The position numbers were made by a program, and so were the translations under genes. The notes under the pieces were generated by a model. It ran no database searches and was not told the DNA's origin. It saw only the letters and a program-made list of their open reading frames with translations. DNA of 64,000 nucleotides from NCBI GenBank assembly GCA_958496175.1, contig OY292275.1, positions 59,783,701 through 59,847,700 on the forward strand, in the 5' to 3' direction. The stretch is from Sisyra terminalis. Its lineage: Eukaryota; Arthropoda; Insecta; Neuroptera; Sisyridae. Shown piece after piece: positions 13,601-27,302 of the stretch (position 1 is its first letter; the number at the start of each line of letters is the position of its first letter).

Positions 13601-16600
13601 CTCACCAAAGAGTTGGAGAATATGAAACGGGAAATGAGTGTGAAAGTTTTAGATCTGGAAACTAATGCCGAGGAATTGAAAAATAAAACGCAGCGCATCA
13701 CGGAATTGGAAGTTCAAGTGCAAGCACTTCAGCATGAAATGAATCTAAAGAATGAGCATATCGATAATCATGTCCGTAGCAAACGCGAGGCCGAAGCCCA
13801 ATTTAAAGTTTCGTTGCAAGAAGCCCAAGATCGACTTAACCAAGCCAATTCCGAATACACTGAACACAAAATCAAAACAGCCAAAGAACTTTTGGCGGCT
13901 CAAGCCGCCTTGGAAAATCAACGATTGGAAGCCAATGGCCAACAAGCGCAAATCTCCCGCCTCCAATATGAGATTTCATCGCAACAAACCGCTGTGGCTG
14001 AATCGGCCGTTTCCCAGATTCAAATGCAATCGGAAATGATTGCCCAGAAAGACAACAAAATTATGGAATTGAATCGCGAGTTTGAAGCCAAATGCGACGA
14101 ACTAGCCGAGTGTCACGACAGGAATACGAAACAGGTCCTGGAAATTCATCAATTGACCGCTCAAGTCGACACATACAAACGCGACTTTGAAATCCTCTAT
14201 CAAAAATTGACGGACGAAGAAAAGGTCAATTGTAATTTAACAGCGAAAATCAACGGTATGGAGCTGGAGATTGGAGATTTGGTTCGCAAATTATCGGCCG
14301 CTGATAAAACTGTGGCAATTATCACCGAGCAAAAAGAAACCATCCAAATTGAGCTTAGCAATTTGGTCAAAGCTAATAGTAATTCGGATAGTAAACTGGT
14401 TATGTTGACCGATCAGAATACACAATTAAATCGACAATTGGAGGAATGTCAGGCCGATCGGGTGAAACAGCAATTGGCTTGGGAACGTGCTCAAGAAGAG
14501 CTTAAACAAACCATTCGACAACTACAACTGGAGCTTGATCAAAGCCGTAGTAAACATGAACAAATTTTGCAAGATACCACCTCAGAAAAATCTCGTTGTG
14601 ACCTAGAATTGCAAGAACTTACCAAAAAAGCTCAACAACGCGAGGCCGAACTACAAGCTGAAATTATTCGACTAACCCAAGTCCTCAAAGCGCGAAATGA
14701 AGAATACCAATTGCAACTACAACAATGCAAGATTGACAATAGTGCATTGAGTGATCAAGTTAAGCAACAACGTGGAGAACTTGAGAAAAACAATGCTTAT
14801 TGCAGTGAAATGGAAGCCAGTTATAAGAAGGATATTCTTAACTTGCAACAAAACTTGAAAGTTAAGAGTGAATATATTATTGAGTTGGAATCTAAATGCC
14901 AGCAAATGCAGTCTGACTACCAACAACAGTACAAGGAATTAGAGCAAAGATTAAACGCAGAATTGAAAACTTGTCGAGAAAAGATTGCCGATTATGATAA
15001 AATAAAGGCTGAGCGGGATGAATATGCCAGCCAGTGTCAATTAGAAATCAATAACTATCAGAAAAATCAAAAACGCTATGAAGCTCGACTGAAAGACCAA
15101 GACACAATAATCATCAACTTGAAAAATGATCTTTCACGTTGTTCCAGTGAAATTAAACAGTACGAACTTCAATTGGCTGCCCAGACGGAAGAATGCCAGA
15201 AGAACAACAATCGATTCGAGCAACTGCTTTTGGAACGCAACAATTGTCAACAAGCCCTCTTCGAAGCCAACAAACAAGTCGAGCAAGTCAACTCGAAATG
15301 TTCGCAAGTGCAGGAAGAAATGGCGAATTTGAGTCGTCAATGTGCCGATCAGCTACAACAAAACAACGCTCTGGAAAAACTTAAAGAACAGTATGAGATC
15401 GAGAAGAATTCCATAATTTTGCATTGCCAGGAAAAAGATGATCGAATCAAGCAACTCTACATGGAAATGGAACAAATTAAAGGACAGAAATGCACTAGAT
15501 GTGAGGCCGAACTCAATCGCTATAAAATAAGCTTGGATCAATTGACCAAATCGTGCGCCGATAAGGACAACCAAATGTTCGTTTTTAATCAGGAAATAGA
15601 AAAAGCCAAACAACAGTGCGACCAATTTAAGAACGAAGGTGATTTGTGGAAAAATAAATATGAACAAGCCAAATCGGAAATCTATAATGTTAACAACCAA
15701 TGTCAAGAAATGGAAATCAAATTGAATGCAATGCGGGGCGAACAAGAGGAAGCACTTAAAGCCAAAGAGCGCGACGCCGGTAAACGAATTCAAGCTCTGG
15801 AATATCAAATCAACCAATACAACATTGAAATGCAAAATGTGCAAAAACAATGCCAAGAAAAAGACCGAGAAATCATACACTGGCGAGACAGTTGTCGTGC
15901 TATTCAAGAAAAAGTTTGCCAAGAAGCCCAAAAAATTAACGTTGAATATGTGGAAGAATGTAATGTAATTAAGTATGAGCTTCAAAAAGAAAAAGATCGT
16001 TGCAAAGCCAAAGATGAGCAGATTGTTCTTTTGACCCAAAACTTGGGTGCTGCTCAGGAGAAGTGCGAAAGTGTTGAACGTAGTTATGAAGCAACTAATT
16101 TGCAATGTCGTGATGCGGAAATCAAAATTGCACAGTTGCAACGCGAAATTGTCTATTTGAAAGAAAAGCCCGTGAAAGCTCCGGAACAACCGGTGGAAGC
16201 TGACACGACCGATTGTAAACCGCAGGTGGTTTATGTACAGCAGCCTTGTCAAGAACGTGCCATCCCCGAAGTGCCGGCTTGTGAAAGTCAAGTCGTTTAT
16301 GTTCCCCAACCATGTCCCGAATATCCTCAATCGGACTCTCTGGTTTGTGAAAAAGAAGTCGTTTATGTTCCACAACCTTGTCCCGCCCCTACATATAGTC
16401 CGGAAGTAATAAGTAATGATTGTTCCCAACAAATACAACAAATCTATCTACTCCGACAACAATTGTCCGAAGCGCGAAATTTGACTTCTGAAAACCTGGA
16501 GGTGATATGTTCACCATTGATTCAACACGAAATCGCTCGCATTGGCACCCAACATCGAATGCCCGATAATCAAATATCACTAATTGTCGAACAAATCAAT

Positions 16601-19242
16601 AGCCGAAATTCCATTATCCAGGAATTGCAACGAGAAATCAATGCTCTGCGCTCAAGACCACAAGCACCATGTGCAATGAACGAAGCGGATCAACCCCGAC
16701 AACCTGCCGTAGAGTACCCAGAATTGGCGACACTCAATGGTGTCATTACTGATTTGCGAAATAAAATCAAATCTTTGGAAAACCAAAATATGGAGTTGTC
16801 GATGAAAATTGCGGCAGGTTGCCAGGATGTTGGTGGTTTTGTGGCTACGGTAAGTTGGTCGTAATTAAGGCAAATGTAAAATTAGAGATAATTTTGAATT
16901 TTTTTCGTCTAGCAATCTGAAAACTTTGATCGTCTGGAATTGCTCGAACAAATCGAGGAACTCAAATGTGAATTGGAGGAACGGTCGAAAGAATTGGTTT
17001 TGTGTAAATCAAGAATTCCGTGTTTGGCAAGCAAGGTAAGGGAAAAATGAGTTGGGTAGGTGAAAAGATAATGGCATTTTCTTTGTTTTAGGCCAATGAA
17101 AAATTGTTGTTGGAGGCGATTAGAAGAGGAAAATCTTCCGGAGAAAGTGCAGGATTGTTAACGGGAGCCGCAACTGGTGTTAGTGTTGGCACTATGGCTG
17201 GCGGTGGTTATATGGGAGATGCAGCTGCATGGAGTTCTGCGTCCGGTTCGGCAAGTGGTTCTCTGGGTGGATATGGACGATTTGTTGCTAGTGGTTCAGT
17301 AGAAGAAAGTGAAGAATTGGCGTTGGCACAAAGTCAAATTCAGTTTTTGAATTCAATCATAGTTGATATGCAAAGTAAAAATAAAGAACTTATTGCCAAA
17401 GTTGAAGCATTGGAAGCATCGGGATGTTCTAGTCTTAGTTCAAATGCATTGTAAGTATTGATGAGGAAAATTATACTTTCTTTATAACTCTTTAATATTT
17501 TCGATTTGATCGGAAATGGTAATGAGTTTGAATGAGGGGTTTTACGAAGTGGTATAGGCGAGAATATTAAGATTTAGTGGAGTTTTATAACAAAGGGTCT
17601 GGCAGGATCCACATGGCGAGTTGGCTCCCAAATAGGAACCTATATCGAAACTTATGTTAAAATATCGGCTTGATATACAAACACATTTTGTATACTTTTC
17701 GCGACCAAATTCCACTTTGAATTTGAGATATGAGCAAAAATGTCCCCCCGCATGGCTATTTTTCAAAGTTATATATCTCAAAAACTAATTAAGCTAGAGA
17801 AGTGAAACCAACGCGAGGCTTTAGATTATTTTACAGAGTATATCATATATTTTTTTGAAATTTTTAGAAAAAAAAAATATACAAAAAAAATCCAAAAAAC
17901 AAATGAAAAAATTTTTTTTATGTGTTCTCCGAAAATGATAATCACGAAAAAAATATATTTTATGCTTCTACATAAGCACTATAACTCATAAAAATTGCGT
18001 GAAAAAATAGTTGGTGCAACACCTTAAAAAAAATGTGATTTACGCCTAATAGTATACCTCAGTTTTATTATTTTTCGAAGTGTTTCACCAATTTTTTTTT
18101 CACAAAACTTCAATAAAAAATAGGTCACATATAGGAGCAAAACATATATTATTTTCATAATTGTAAGTCTAGAGAAAATAAAAAAAAAAATGTTTATTAG
18201 TTTTTTTGTTTTTCTATATTTACTCTTAAGATGATTACTTTCAAGATCAAAATAATTGATCCCAAAAGAAAAAAAAACAACTAGTGTTCAATTTTTATTA
18301 AAATAAGAATAAAAAAAATTATAGTCACTGTTATAGTTTATTACAATTGGAATATTATGAATCTAAAATAAATGTGTTTGTATATTAAGCCGATATTTTA
18401 ACATAAGTTTCCACATAGGGTTCCTATTTGGGGGCCAATTTCTCCATGTGGATCCTGCTAGACTCTTTAACGTTATATACTCGCCTATAGTACTGTAAAT
18501 ACTCAGTCCTACACTAAAAATATCTACACTGTACATAAAATACTTACACATACACTTTTTCTCTTCTTTTTCGCTTGAAAATTAACGGCGAAATTTGAGA
18601 ATCATACATGCAATACTGTACAACGAAACACATACATGTGCATGCATTAAAAATATATTTCCATGAGACGAAAAAAATTATGAAATTTATAGGGATAAAT
18701 TACTGAAACCGCGAGTGCAAGCCCCGCGAATGTTTTGCGATATTTGCGATGAATTCGACTTACATGAGACTGAGGACTGTCCTACACAGGGCAGTGATAC
18801 TCCGCCGAATGAAGCAGCAAAACCGTTGCATAGACCAGGAAGTGAAGAATCGTCCGAAAGAGCTTATTGCGAAATATGTGAAGGTATGTCGGAGCAAATG
18901 CATGTCGACGCGAAAAAATCACAAATGGAGACAATGAATAAATTTATTTTGTGTACACAAATTTTAAAAAGATATCATTGCATGGACATGGATTAGTCTG
19001 TTACGTATTAATTGCATGTGTTACTCGTTAAGTTTTATCGCATGATTTTGAACATTTTTATTCATATTGTGTGTTATATTTAATTTCCTGTATTGTTTTA
19101 ATTAAAATACTAACCAAGGTTTAGCTTTTTCTGTTGTGGCGCTCCATTGTCTCATTTATTACATCGTTTCTTTAATATTTTTTTTTTCGTTTTAGCATTC
19201 GGACATTCTACAGAAGATTGTGATGATACCGAAACATTTTAA
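10535..19242 (+). CDS. CLIP-190: CLIP-190/CLIP-170 microtubule plus-end linker, 3' eight exons (5' part outside window)
   Basis: This is a cytoplasmic linker protein that tracks growing microtubule plus ends. The exons 10535-10699, 12883-12903, 13070-13262, 13320-16849, 16913-17035, 17092-17450, 18693-18883 and 19196-19242 join to 1,543 codons including the stop, with consistent phases. The first exon carries EEEKRRAEDLQFKFEEA, typical of the CLIP family at the start of the coiled coil. Then come about 1,000 residues of Q/E/K-rich heptad sequence (predicted dimerising rod), three 22-residue repeats (visible residues 1092-1157), more coiled coil, a Gly/Ser/Ala-rich segment (about 1359-1405), and two zinc knuckles (C1479-C1493, C-x2-C-x5-H-x4-C; C1523-C1536, C-x2-C-x4-H-x4-C). 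It ends in DDTETF, like the DDETF tail of vertebrate CLIP-170 that binds CAP-Gly domains. The N-terminal CAP-Gly domains must lie upstream. The visible part alone exceeds human CLIP-170 (about 1,430 aa). Convergent to Rpb11. Confidence 0.93.
10700..11571. other. CLIP-190 intron segment, nothing recognised
   Basis: Unique AT-rich intron sequence up to the tandem duplication. No exon with bordering splice sites was found. Confidence 0.5.
11572..12714. repeat. Tandem duplication of about 565-570 bp in CLIP-190 intron, hAT-like start
   Basis: tccgattttgggtcatgcct occurs at 11581 and 12145, and gaagcaaat followed by attatccatctg at 12121 and 12691. The copies share long blocks with small indels. 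The first copy is preceded by cagtggttccca (11572), which resembles the CAGTGGTTC terminus common to hAT elements, so a hAT-derived sequence may have been duplicated. No transposase frame. Confidence 0.8.
12883..12903 (+). CDS. CLIP-190: CLIP-190 microexon (21 nt, NKNSALD)
   Basis: Flanked by the acceptor aaacaatttcag and the donor gtgagtag. It is 21 nt, phase 0 at both ends, so skipping or including it keeps the frame. It sits where vertebrate CLIP-170 has alternatively spliced exons in the early rod (inference from the family). Confidence 0.65.
13070..13262 (+). CDS. CLIP-190: CLIP-190 exon c (early rod)
   Basis: Acceptor aaattccag precedes CAA ACA AAT; the exon reads QTNSTYLNRIKDLE and ends in phase 1 after EAAN plus one base. 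The donor gtaata at 13263 starts a 57-nt intron. Continuous heptad-type sequence. Confidence 0.85.
13263..13319 (+). other. 57-nt intron that is stop-free and in frame
   Basis: Starts gtaataat and ends in a T-rich tract plus tttttag. Its length is 19 x 3 and it has no stop, so the open frame runs straight through it. Translated, it gives SSPFFSITSFFL-type hydrophobic sequence that breaks the surrounding heptad pattern. Removing it gives EAAN-D-QIVNLKSQVEKYK, a smooth coil. I therefore treat it as an intron. Confidence 0.8.
13320..16849 (+). CDS. CLIP-190: CLIP-190 giant rod exon (3,530 nt)
   Basis: One uninterrupted exon of about 1,177 codons, from DQIVNLKSQVEKYK to GCQDVGGFVAT, followed by the donor gtaagt. 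Nearly all of it is Q/E/K/L heptad sequence with regularly spaced cysteines in the second half (many NNxCQ and QCQE motifs). Near the 3' end the coil is interrupted by a proline-rich block with three 22-residue repeats. Codon use and GC content are distinct from the introns. Confidence 0.93.
16214..16411 (+). repeat. Three in-frame 66-nt repeats encoding a 22-aa unit
   Basis: The VVYV codons start at 16226, 16292 and 16358, exactly 66 nt apart. Consensus: C-x3-VVYV-x-QPC followed by about 10 variable residues. The units begin at Cys codons 16214, 16280 and 16346. They are proline- and cysteine-rich, unlike the surrounding coiled coil, so this looks like a flexible spacer grown by tandem duplication. 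Confidence 0.9.
16913..17035 (+). CDS. CLIP-190: CLIP-190 exon e (41 codons)
   Basis: Bounded by tttcgtctag and gtaagg; phase 0 at both ends. It reads QSENFDRLELLEQIEELK and ends IPCLASK. It continues the coiled coil after a 63-nt intron. Confidence 0.88.
17092..17450 (+). CDS. CLIP-190: CLIP-190 exon f with glycine-rich segment
   Basis: Acceptor tttgttttag, donor gtaagt, ends in phase 2. It begins ANEKLLLEAIRRGKSSGE, passes through a Gly/Ser/Ala-rich block (GTMAGGGYMGD, GSASGSLGGYGRF) and returns to a short coil ending CSSLSSNA. The glycine-rich block is not a family hallmark that I know. Confidence 0.85.
17553..18489. mobile_element. TA-flanked MITE with about 120-bp inverted termini
   Basis: The left end tataggcgag is mirrored by the right end ctcgcctata. 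The inverted match continues through ggatccacatgg/ccatgtggatcc and cccaaataggaacc/ggttcctatttggg to about 17690 and 18370. The middle is AT-rich without a coding frame. It fills most of the intron between exons 17092-17450 and 18693-18883. Confidence 0.8.
18693..18883 (+). CDS. CLIP-190: CLIP-190 exon g, first zinc knuckle
   Basis: Acceptor aaatttatag; phase 2 to phase 1; donor gtatgt. It encodes LDKLLKPRVQAPRMF, then CDICDEFDLHETEDCPTQ, very close to vertebrate CLIP-170 (CDICD-FDLH-TEDCPTQ), and ends AYCEICE, opening the second knuckle. Confidence 0.93.
19196..19242 (+). CDS. CLIP-190: CLIP-190 last coding exon, second zinc knuckle and tail
   Basis: Acceptor tttcgttttag. With the G carried over from the previous exon it reads AFGHSTEDCDDTETF and stop. 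The terminal acidic-aromatic tail is the CLIP-170-type ligand for CAP-Gly domains. No canonical AATAAA is obvious just downstream. Confidence 0.92.
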
Positions 19243-19631
19243 ATGGCAAAAATCAAAATTTGGATCAATTTGGACATAATTCAAAATTAACCACAACAAA
19301 ATTGTTATTTATAAGTTATTTTAGTTTAATAATATTTAATTTGTTTTTTTTGTAAATAGCTTAGAATGAAAATATCAACATTTAACTTATATTAATAAGT
19401 GAAGGGTGCAGCTAGAATGCTAGGTAAAACTTATGTATTATTGGCAATACATACTTTGTGATATTATGACGAAGTTGCTCAATGAAAAAGAAACTGAGAA
19501 TTTTCATCACCCACGCACATTTTCCTACTTGTAATTTTAATATTGATGAAATTAATATAACTATTAAGTGCCTCTATAGTAAATGATTTACTTTGGTAAA
19601 ATATTTTTGAAATAACAAATCAGTACAATAA

Positions 19632-19790
19632 TTAATGTAAATCAATTTATTTATTTAGAAAAAAAATAAGATTTAAATGTAACTTTATTATACTCGTTAT
19701 TTATATTAACTTAAAAAAAAGAAATATTTTAAATATAACGCTTTGTTGTTAATCAAAACTTTCCTACTGATCCTTGATGAAATCCTTACG
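19632..19790 (-). pseudogene. Decayed duplicate of the Rpb11 last exon and 3' UTR
   Basis: The order of landmarks matches the true Rpb11 end (20376-20510): gtaaatcaatttatttatt, then tatattaactta-aagaaatatttta, then gttaatcaa plus a ttcct...ccttgat block that equals the coding end. On the minus strand the piece reads roughly DFIKDQ followed by a stop where Rpb11 reads DAIKEKKEGLD. It lies about 740 bp downstream of the real exon. The similarity is patchy, so it is old. Confidence 0.65.
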
Positions 19791-20375
19791 GGAAAATTAA
19801 AATTGATTTGTTTGCTCTTTATTTTACTGGTAAAGTGTTTAATTGCTCCAAACTTAAGATTACTTTTTTTAAAAAAAATAATTCAAAAGATTCCTGTAAT
19901 AAGCAACTTTTACTACATATTGACGTTAAATTTAAGATAATATGCACAAAATGTAAGTTACAGAAAATTTTCTGGTAATAACTGGACAGGACTAAAAGGC
20001 AGGAAGCTTTTGGATCCTCAATTTAAATTATATTTCATTTGATTCCACTTTTTATTCAATATACTTGCATTAGTGTAGGCCACCCGTGAATCATAGATGC
20101 AAGTTACGTACGGAATCAAATTTATCGGTTGCCACTATAAAATACATGACATATTTTAATTACTCGGTCATAGTTAATTAGAGGAGGCCTATAAAATTTA
20201 AATTTTATCATTCTATCTTATATTTGTTTGAAAATTTGACATTAAAGTTATTGCTTCGTACTTGACCTATCAATTAAAAAGAATCCATTTAATATGCTAA
20301 GAAAAGAAAAACCAAGGCGTAAATTTAATTTAAAGTGCCAAATATTTTATAGTTTTGAACAAAAAATACAGCATA
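19791..20375. other. Space between decayed exon copy and the Rpb11 3' end
   Basis: AT-rich; no other feature recognised. Together with 19243-19631 it forms the convergent intergenic region between CLIP-190 and Rpb11. Confidence 0.5.
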
Positions 20376-20387
20376 AATGTAAATCAA

Positions 20388-20397
20388 TTTATTTATT
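20388..20397 (-). promoter_or_regulatory. Candidate Rpb11 polyadenylation signals
   Basis: The plus strand has two overlapping tttatt words, i.e. two AATAAA hexamers on the Rpb11 strand, about 75 bases past the stop codon. A suitable position for 3' end formation. Confidence 0.5.
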
Positions 20398-20469
20398 ACA
20401 GAAATGAGATTAAAATGTAGGTCTATATTAACTTAAAGAAGAAATATTTTATACATAAAACTAAGATTA

Positions 20470-24511
<4,042 letters not shown>

Positions 24512-24967
24512 TTTTAACTTTTTTTAAATGAAAAATTTACAAAAAAACTATTAAATACTTATTTTTTTCAATTTATAAACGGAATTGCGACAGAATTTGA
24601 TGCACTTGTCAGAATGTCAAACGATGCGCATGTGCTGGAAATTGGTTCAACGAAAGTGCCGTAGAGGGCAGTAGTGATGAAATTTGAAAAGAAAATCAAA
24701 TTTTATTTGGGAAATTAAAGGAAAATACGTGGAGATTGACTTGTTTTAGTGGTTTGATGGGGTGGATGATTTTTTTTCTGATTTTTTCGGTCGAGTTTTG
24801 ATAGGTTTTGATTAGTTTGGCGGGTGGTAGAGGGTAGCTGTCAAACTTGGTGCGGATGGCGATATGCTAACTTGTGTTGGCTTTGACAGTGATTGTGAAA
24901 TCGTGGAGAGGACTAGTCGCGTGTTGTTGTGTGTTGTTCTCGCATTTTAGTTACAGAAGAAAAAAAA
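24512..24967. promoter_or_regulatory. Divergent Rpb11 / rolled promoter region
   Basis: 456 bp separate the two start codons, which point away from each other, so both 5' UTRs and both core promoters must lie here unless there are upstream non-coding exons. GC content rises between about 24590 and 24960. An inverted pair ctgtcaaa (24839) / tttgacag (24882) lies on the rolled side. No TATA box at a convincing position. Confidence 0.7.
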
Positions 24968-25101
24968 ATGGCGGAGGCTGGAGGTGCGGCGACCAGTGCT
25001 AATAACAGTAATACGGAAATAGTTCGTGGTCAAGCGTTCGAAGTTGGGCCCAGATACACAAATTTGGCGTACATCGGCGAAGGAGCCTATGGCATGGTTG
25101 T
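24968..25101 (+). CDS. rl: Rolled/ERK MAP kinase, first coding exon (partial)
   Basis: ERK is the terminal Ser/Thr kinase of the Ras-Raf-MEK cascade, acting in cytoplasm and nucleus. The exon encodes 44 codons plus 2 bases: a low-complexity N-terminus ([17 protein letters not shown]), then [20 protein letters not shown] and EGAYGMV. It matches animal ERK1/2, where [25 protein letters not shown] spans the N-lobe start and the glycine-rich ATP loop (GxGxxGxV, residues 37-44). The donor gtaagt follows at 25102, phase 2. The ATG follows a purine-rich agaagaaaaaaaa leader. No later exon (VAIKK, HRDLKP, TEY lip) was recognised in the remaining 38.9 kb. Confidence 0.95.
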
Positions 25102-26403
25102 GTAAGTTGCGATTTTCAATTTTTGTGCATGACATAAGCACGGAAACATTGGTCGGCCACGGCAGACCCCTGTTTTATTGGCCCCACCGATTTTCGATTG
25201 GGTTTCCACAATTTTATTTTTCTGGAGAAAAATCACCCCCCTCATACGATGCACCCAAACAATGCCCAGACTATCCCCCAACAGTTATTCCTGCATAATG
25301 GTTCAAAACCCCAAAAAAAATTGAAATTCACGACTTAATCACCTAGGTTATGTATTGTTTTAAACTTTCATTAGTTCTTTTTTTGGTGGTTTTTTTAATT
25401 AATTTTCTTGTGGTTACAAATTTTTAATCATGTGAACATATCTGCGCTTTTCTTTTTTTTCTTTTTTAAAGTTCAAAGCCTATTACAAAACTAAAACTTC
25501 CATAAAAAAACGATCCAAATTATAATCAAAATGACCTGCATTACATTTTTCGTTTTTTCCGCAATGCATTTTTGGTCCGCATGCGGGCCTTGACCTAAAA
25601 TTTTAAGGCCATTTATGAGCGATACGATTTTAACCCTCGCGTGTCTCCAGACTGCAATATAACATCCCCATAGGGGTGTGAGGAATTATGAAAAGTATTA
25701 ATTTAAGCCATAAATTTTCGTAAATGCTTTATATTATAATTATATCTACATATAGGATTTGAGTTTTATATACTTCCTCTCCGTCACTGATGACAACTGT
25801 TGATTGCGGTTGTAGATTCGTGGGGTGTTGCGACAAAAATAATTAAATATTTAATAAATTCAATGATAAATTTTTCATGTAAATATCACCACAACGATTA
25901 GGTTTGCACTTATTGCATTGTTAAACATTTATATTCGTATATAAATAACATTTATCACCTATTACTTATCATTGGCTTATTTGTTATGTAAATATTTGTT
26001 CTATAATTAGATGTGCAGTTATGTTTTCTTATGAATCCTTCCAATACTAATTCTGCCTAAATCTTTATATAGTCTTTTCATATGCAATTTTCCCGTGGGC
26101 CTATTGGCCCACAAATATACTCAATTTTTGTAATTTTATAATGAAATAATATTTCTTTTGGTTAAATGTACTTCAAAAACAGGAGAAAATATCTGTAACC
26201 TAATATGCAAAATTTTAAAGAAATATGAAAATTGATATTAGTAAATGTATTGGTAATTGTACCTGATGGTGCAGTAAATATGCAAGGTACTTATAAAGGT
26301 TTTAAATGCATAGTTAAATCAAGTTTCACCAAATCAAGTTAGTACTTGGTTTTATGCACATTTAATAAATTTAGTTATTATGGATTCATTTTTATTTATT
26401 TAT
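25102..26403 (+). other. Start of the giant rolled intron 1
   Basis: Begins with the donor gtaagttg. Mostly unique AT-rich sequence with a slightly GC-richer first 200 bp. No exon, RNA gene or mobile element recognised. Confidence 0.6.
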
Positions 26404-26525
26404 TGTGATTCAAGAAGTCTGATGAAGTTACGATACGTAACGAAACGTAGCTAATTTGAATATTAAAAAAAATTAAATAAATAAAAAAAACGATCTTAAA
26501 CAACCTGAATTGTCTTCTTATTTAA
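26404..26525. mobile_element. MITE 'H', single arm, interrupted
   Basis: Matches the right arm of 22142-22402: the stem-loop motif ctgatgaagttacgatac, then gtaacgaaacgtagc, then ccgatcttaaacaacctg-like sequence to cttcttatttaa. The copy resumes after the TTAA element at 27254 (ttaataaaagttgag, as in the other copies). Confidence 0.85.
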
Positions 26526-27253
26526 GGGGGGAAGCTGGTCTAGAGCGTGAAAAATAAGCATAATTTATGAATTTTTTGTGACTCAACAAAAAGATCAATC
26601 GAAAATCTGTGAAAGAGGTTTTATAATTTAGGTTTTAATATACAAATACAAATTTTTTCGTGTCAATTAAATTCAAAATGGCGACTGTCCAGCATTTCTT
26701 CGGAGGCGCCTCATTTTTTAGACGGGTCCATGGCCGAAGATGTAACCTCCTTCATTTTGGTCCCGGAACAAAATCCCAAAAATTTTTAGTTTCTATATAA
26801 CAACAGCAAGAGACGAGCGTTGGATTTTTTCGATATTTTGTTTTTTCGCGAAATGGTGCACGTTTGAAGAAAACATTAAAATTTTCACTATAAAAAAACG
26901 ACAAAATTCTGATTAAAAAAAAACTATGCAATATAAAAAAAAAATCCTACGTACGTCTCTGGAGAAAGGTATCTCGAATGTACTGTCAAAATTTCGTATA
27001 GATCGGTGAAGATTTGCTCGAATTATGTCTTCGGCCAGTTCAAAAAAAGTCATTTCGAGAAAAACGCGTTTAAAGTTTTAATTACTATAAAATCATATTA
27101 AATGCGTATATACCTTTAATATGCGAAAGTTTGGGCATTTAGACATTTTTGCCCTGTCCATCCTTTGGTATGTTATCTTTAAGACCCTAAAGTACATTTT
27201 AAGACCAAAAAAAAAATTTCGGTTTCTTCAAAATTCTAGACCAGCTTCCCCCC
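26526..27253. mobile_element. TTAA-flanked non-autonomous DNA element (728 bp)
   Basis: The termini ggggggaagctggtctaga and tctagaccagcttcccccc are perfect inverted repeats of about 19 bp, flanked by TTAA on both sides (26522-26525, 27254-27257). TTAA duplication is typical of piggyBac; TAA would fit PIF/Harbinger, and the two cannot be told apart here. It sits inside a MITE H copy whose empty site (cttcttatttaataaaa) is seen at 22391 and near 44620 and 44813. No transposase frame. Confidence 0.88.
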
Positions 27254-27302
27254 TTAATAAAAGTTGAGATCTGAATTTTATCATTTGTTATTATAGATAT
27301 TA

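Noticed and set aside
15353..16441. A 362-codon open frame on the minus strand inside the CLIP-190 rod exon
   Set aside because: It is the antisense shadow of a Q/E-rich coding exon, with Phe/Leu-rich low-complexity product and no family features.
26419..26449. Calling the MITE H motif a hammerhead ribozyme outright
   Set aside because: One extra A separates CTGATGA from the stem, no UH cleavage site with a stem III partner is visible, and some copies have lost GAAA. It is kept only as a structured-motif finding.
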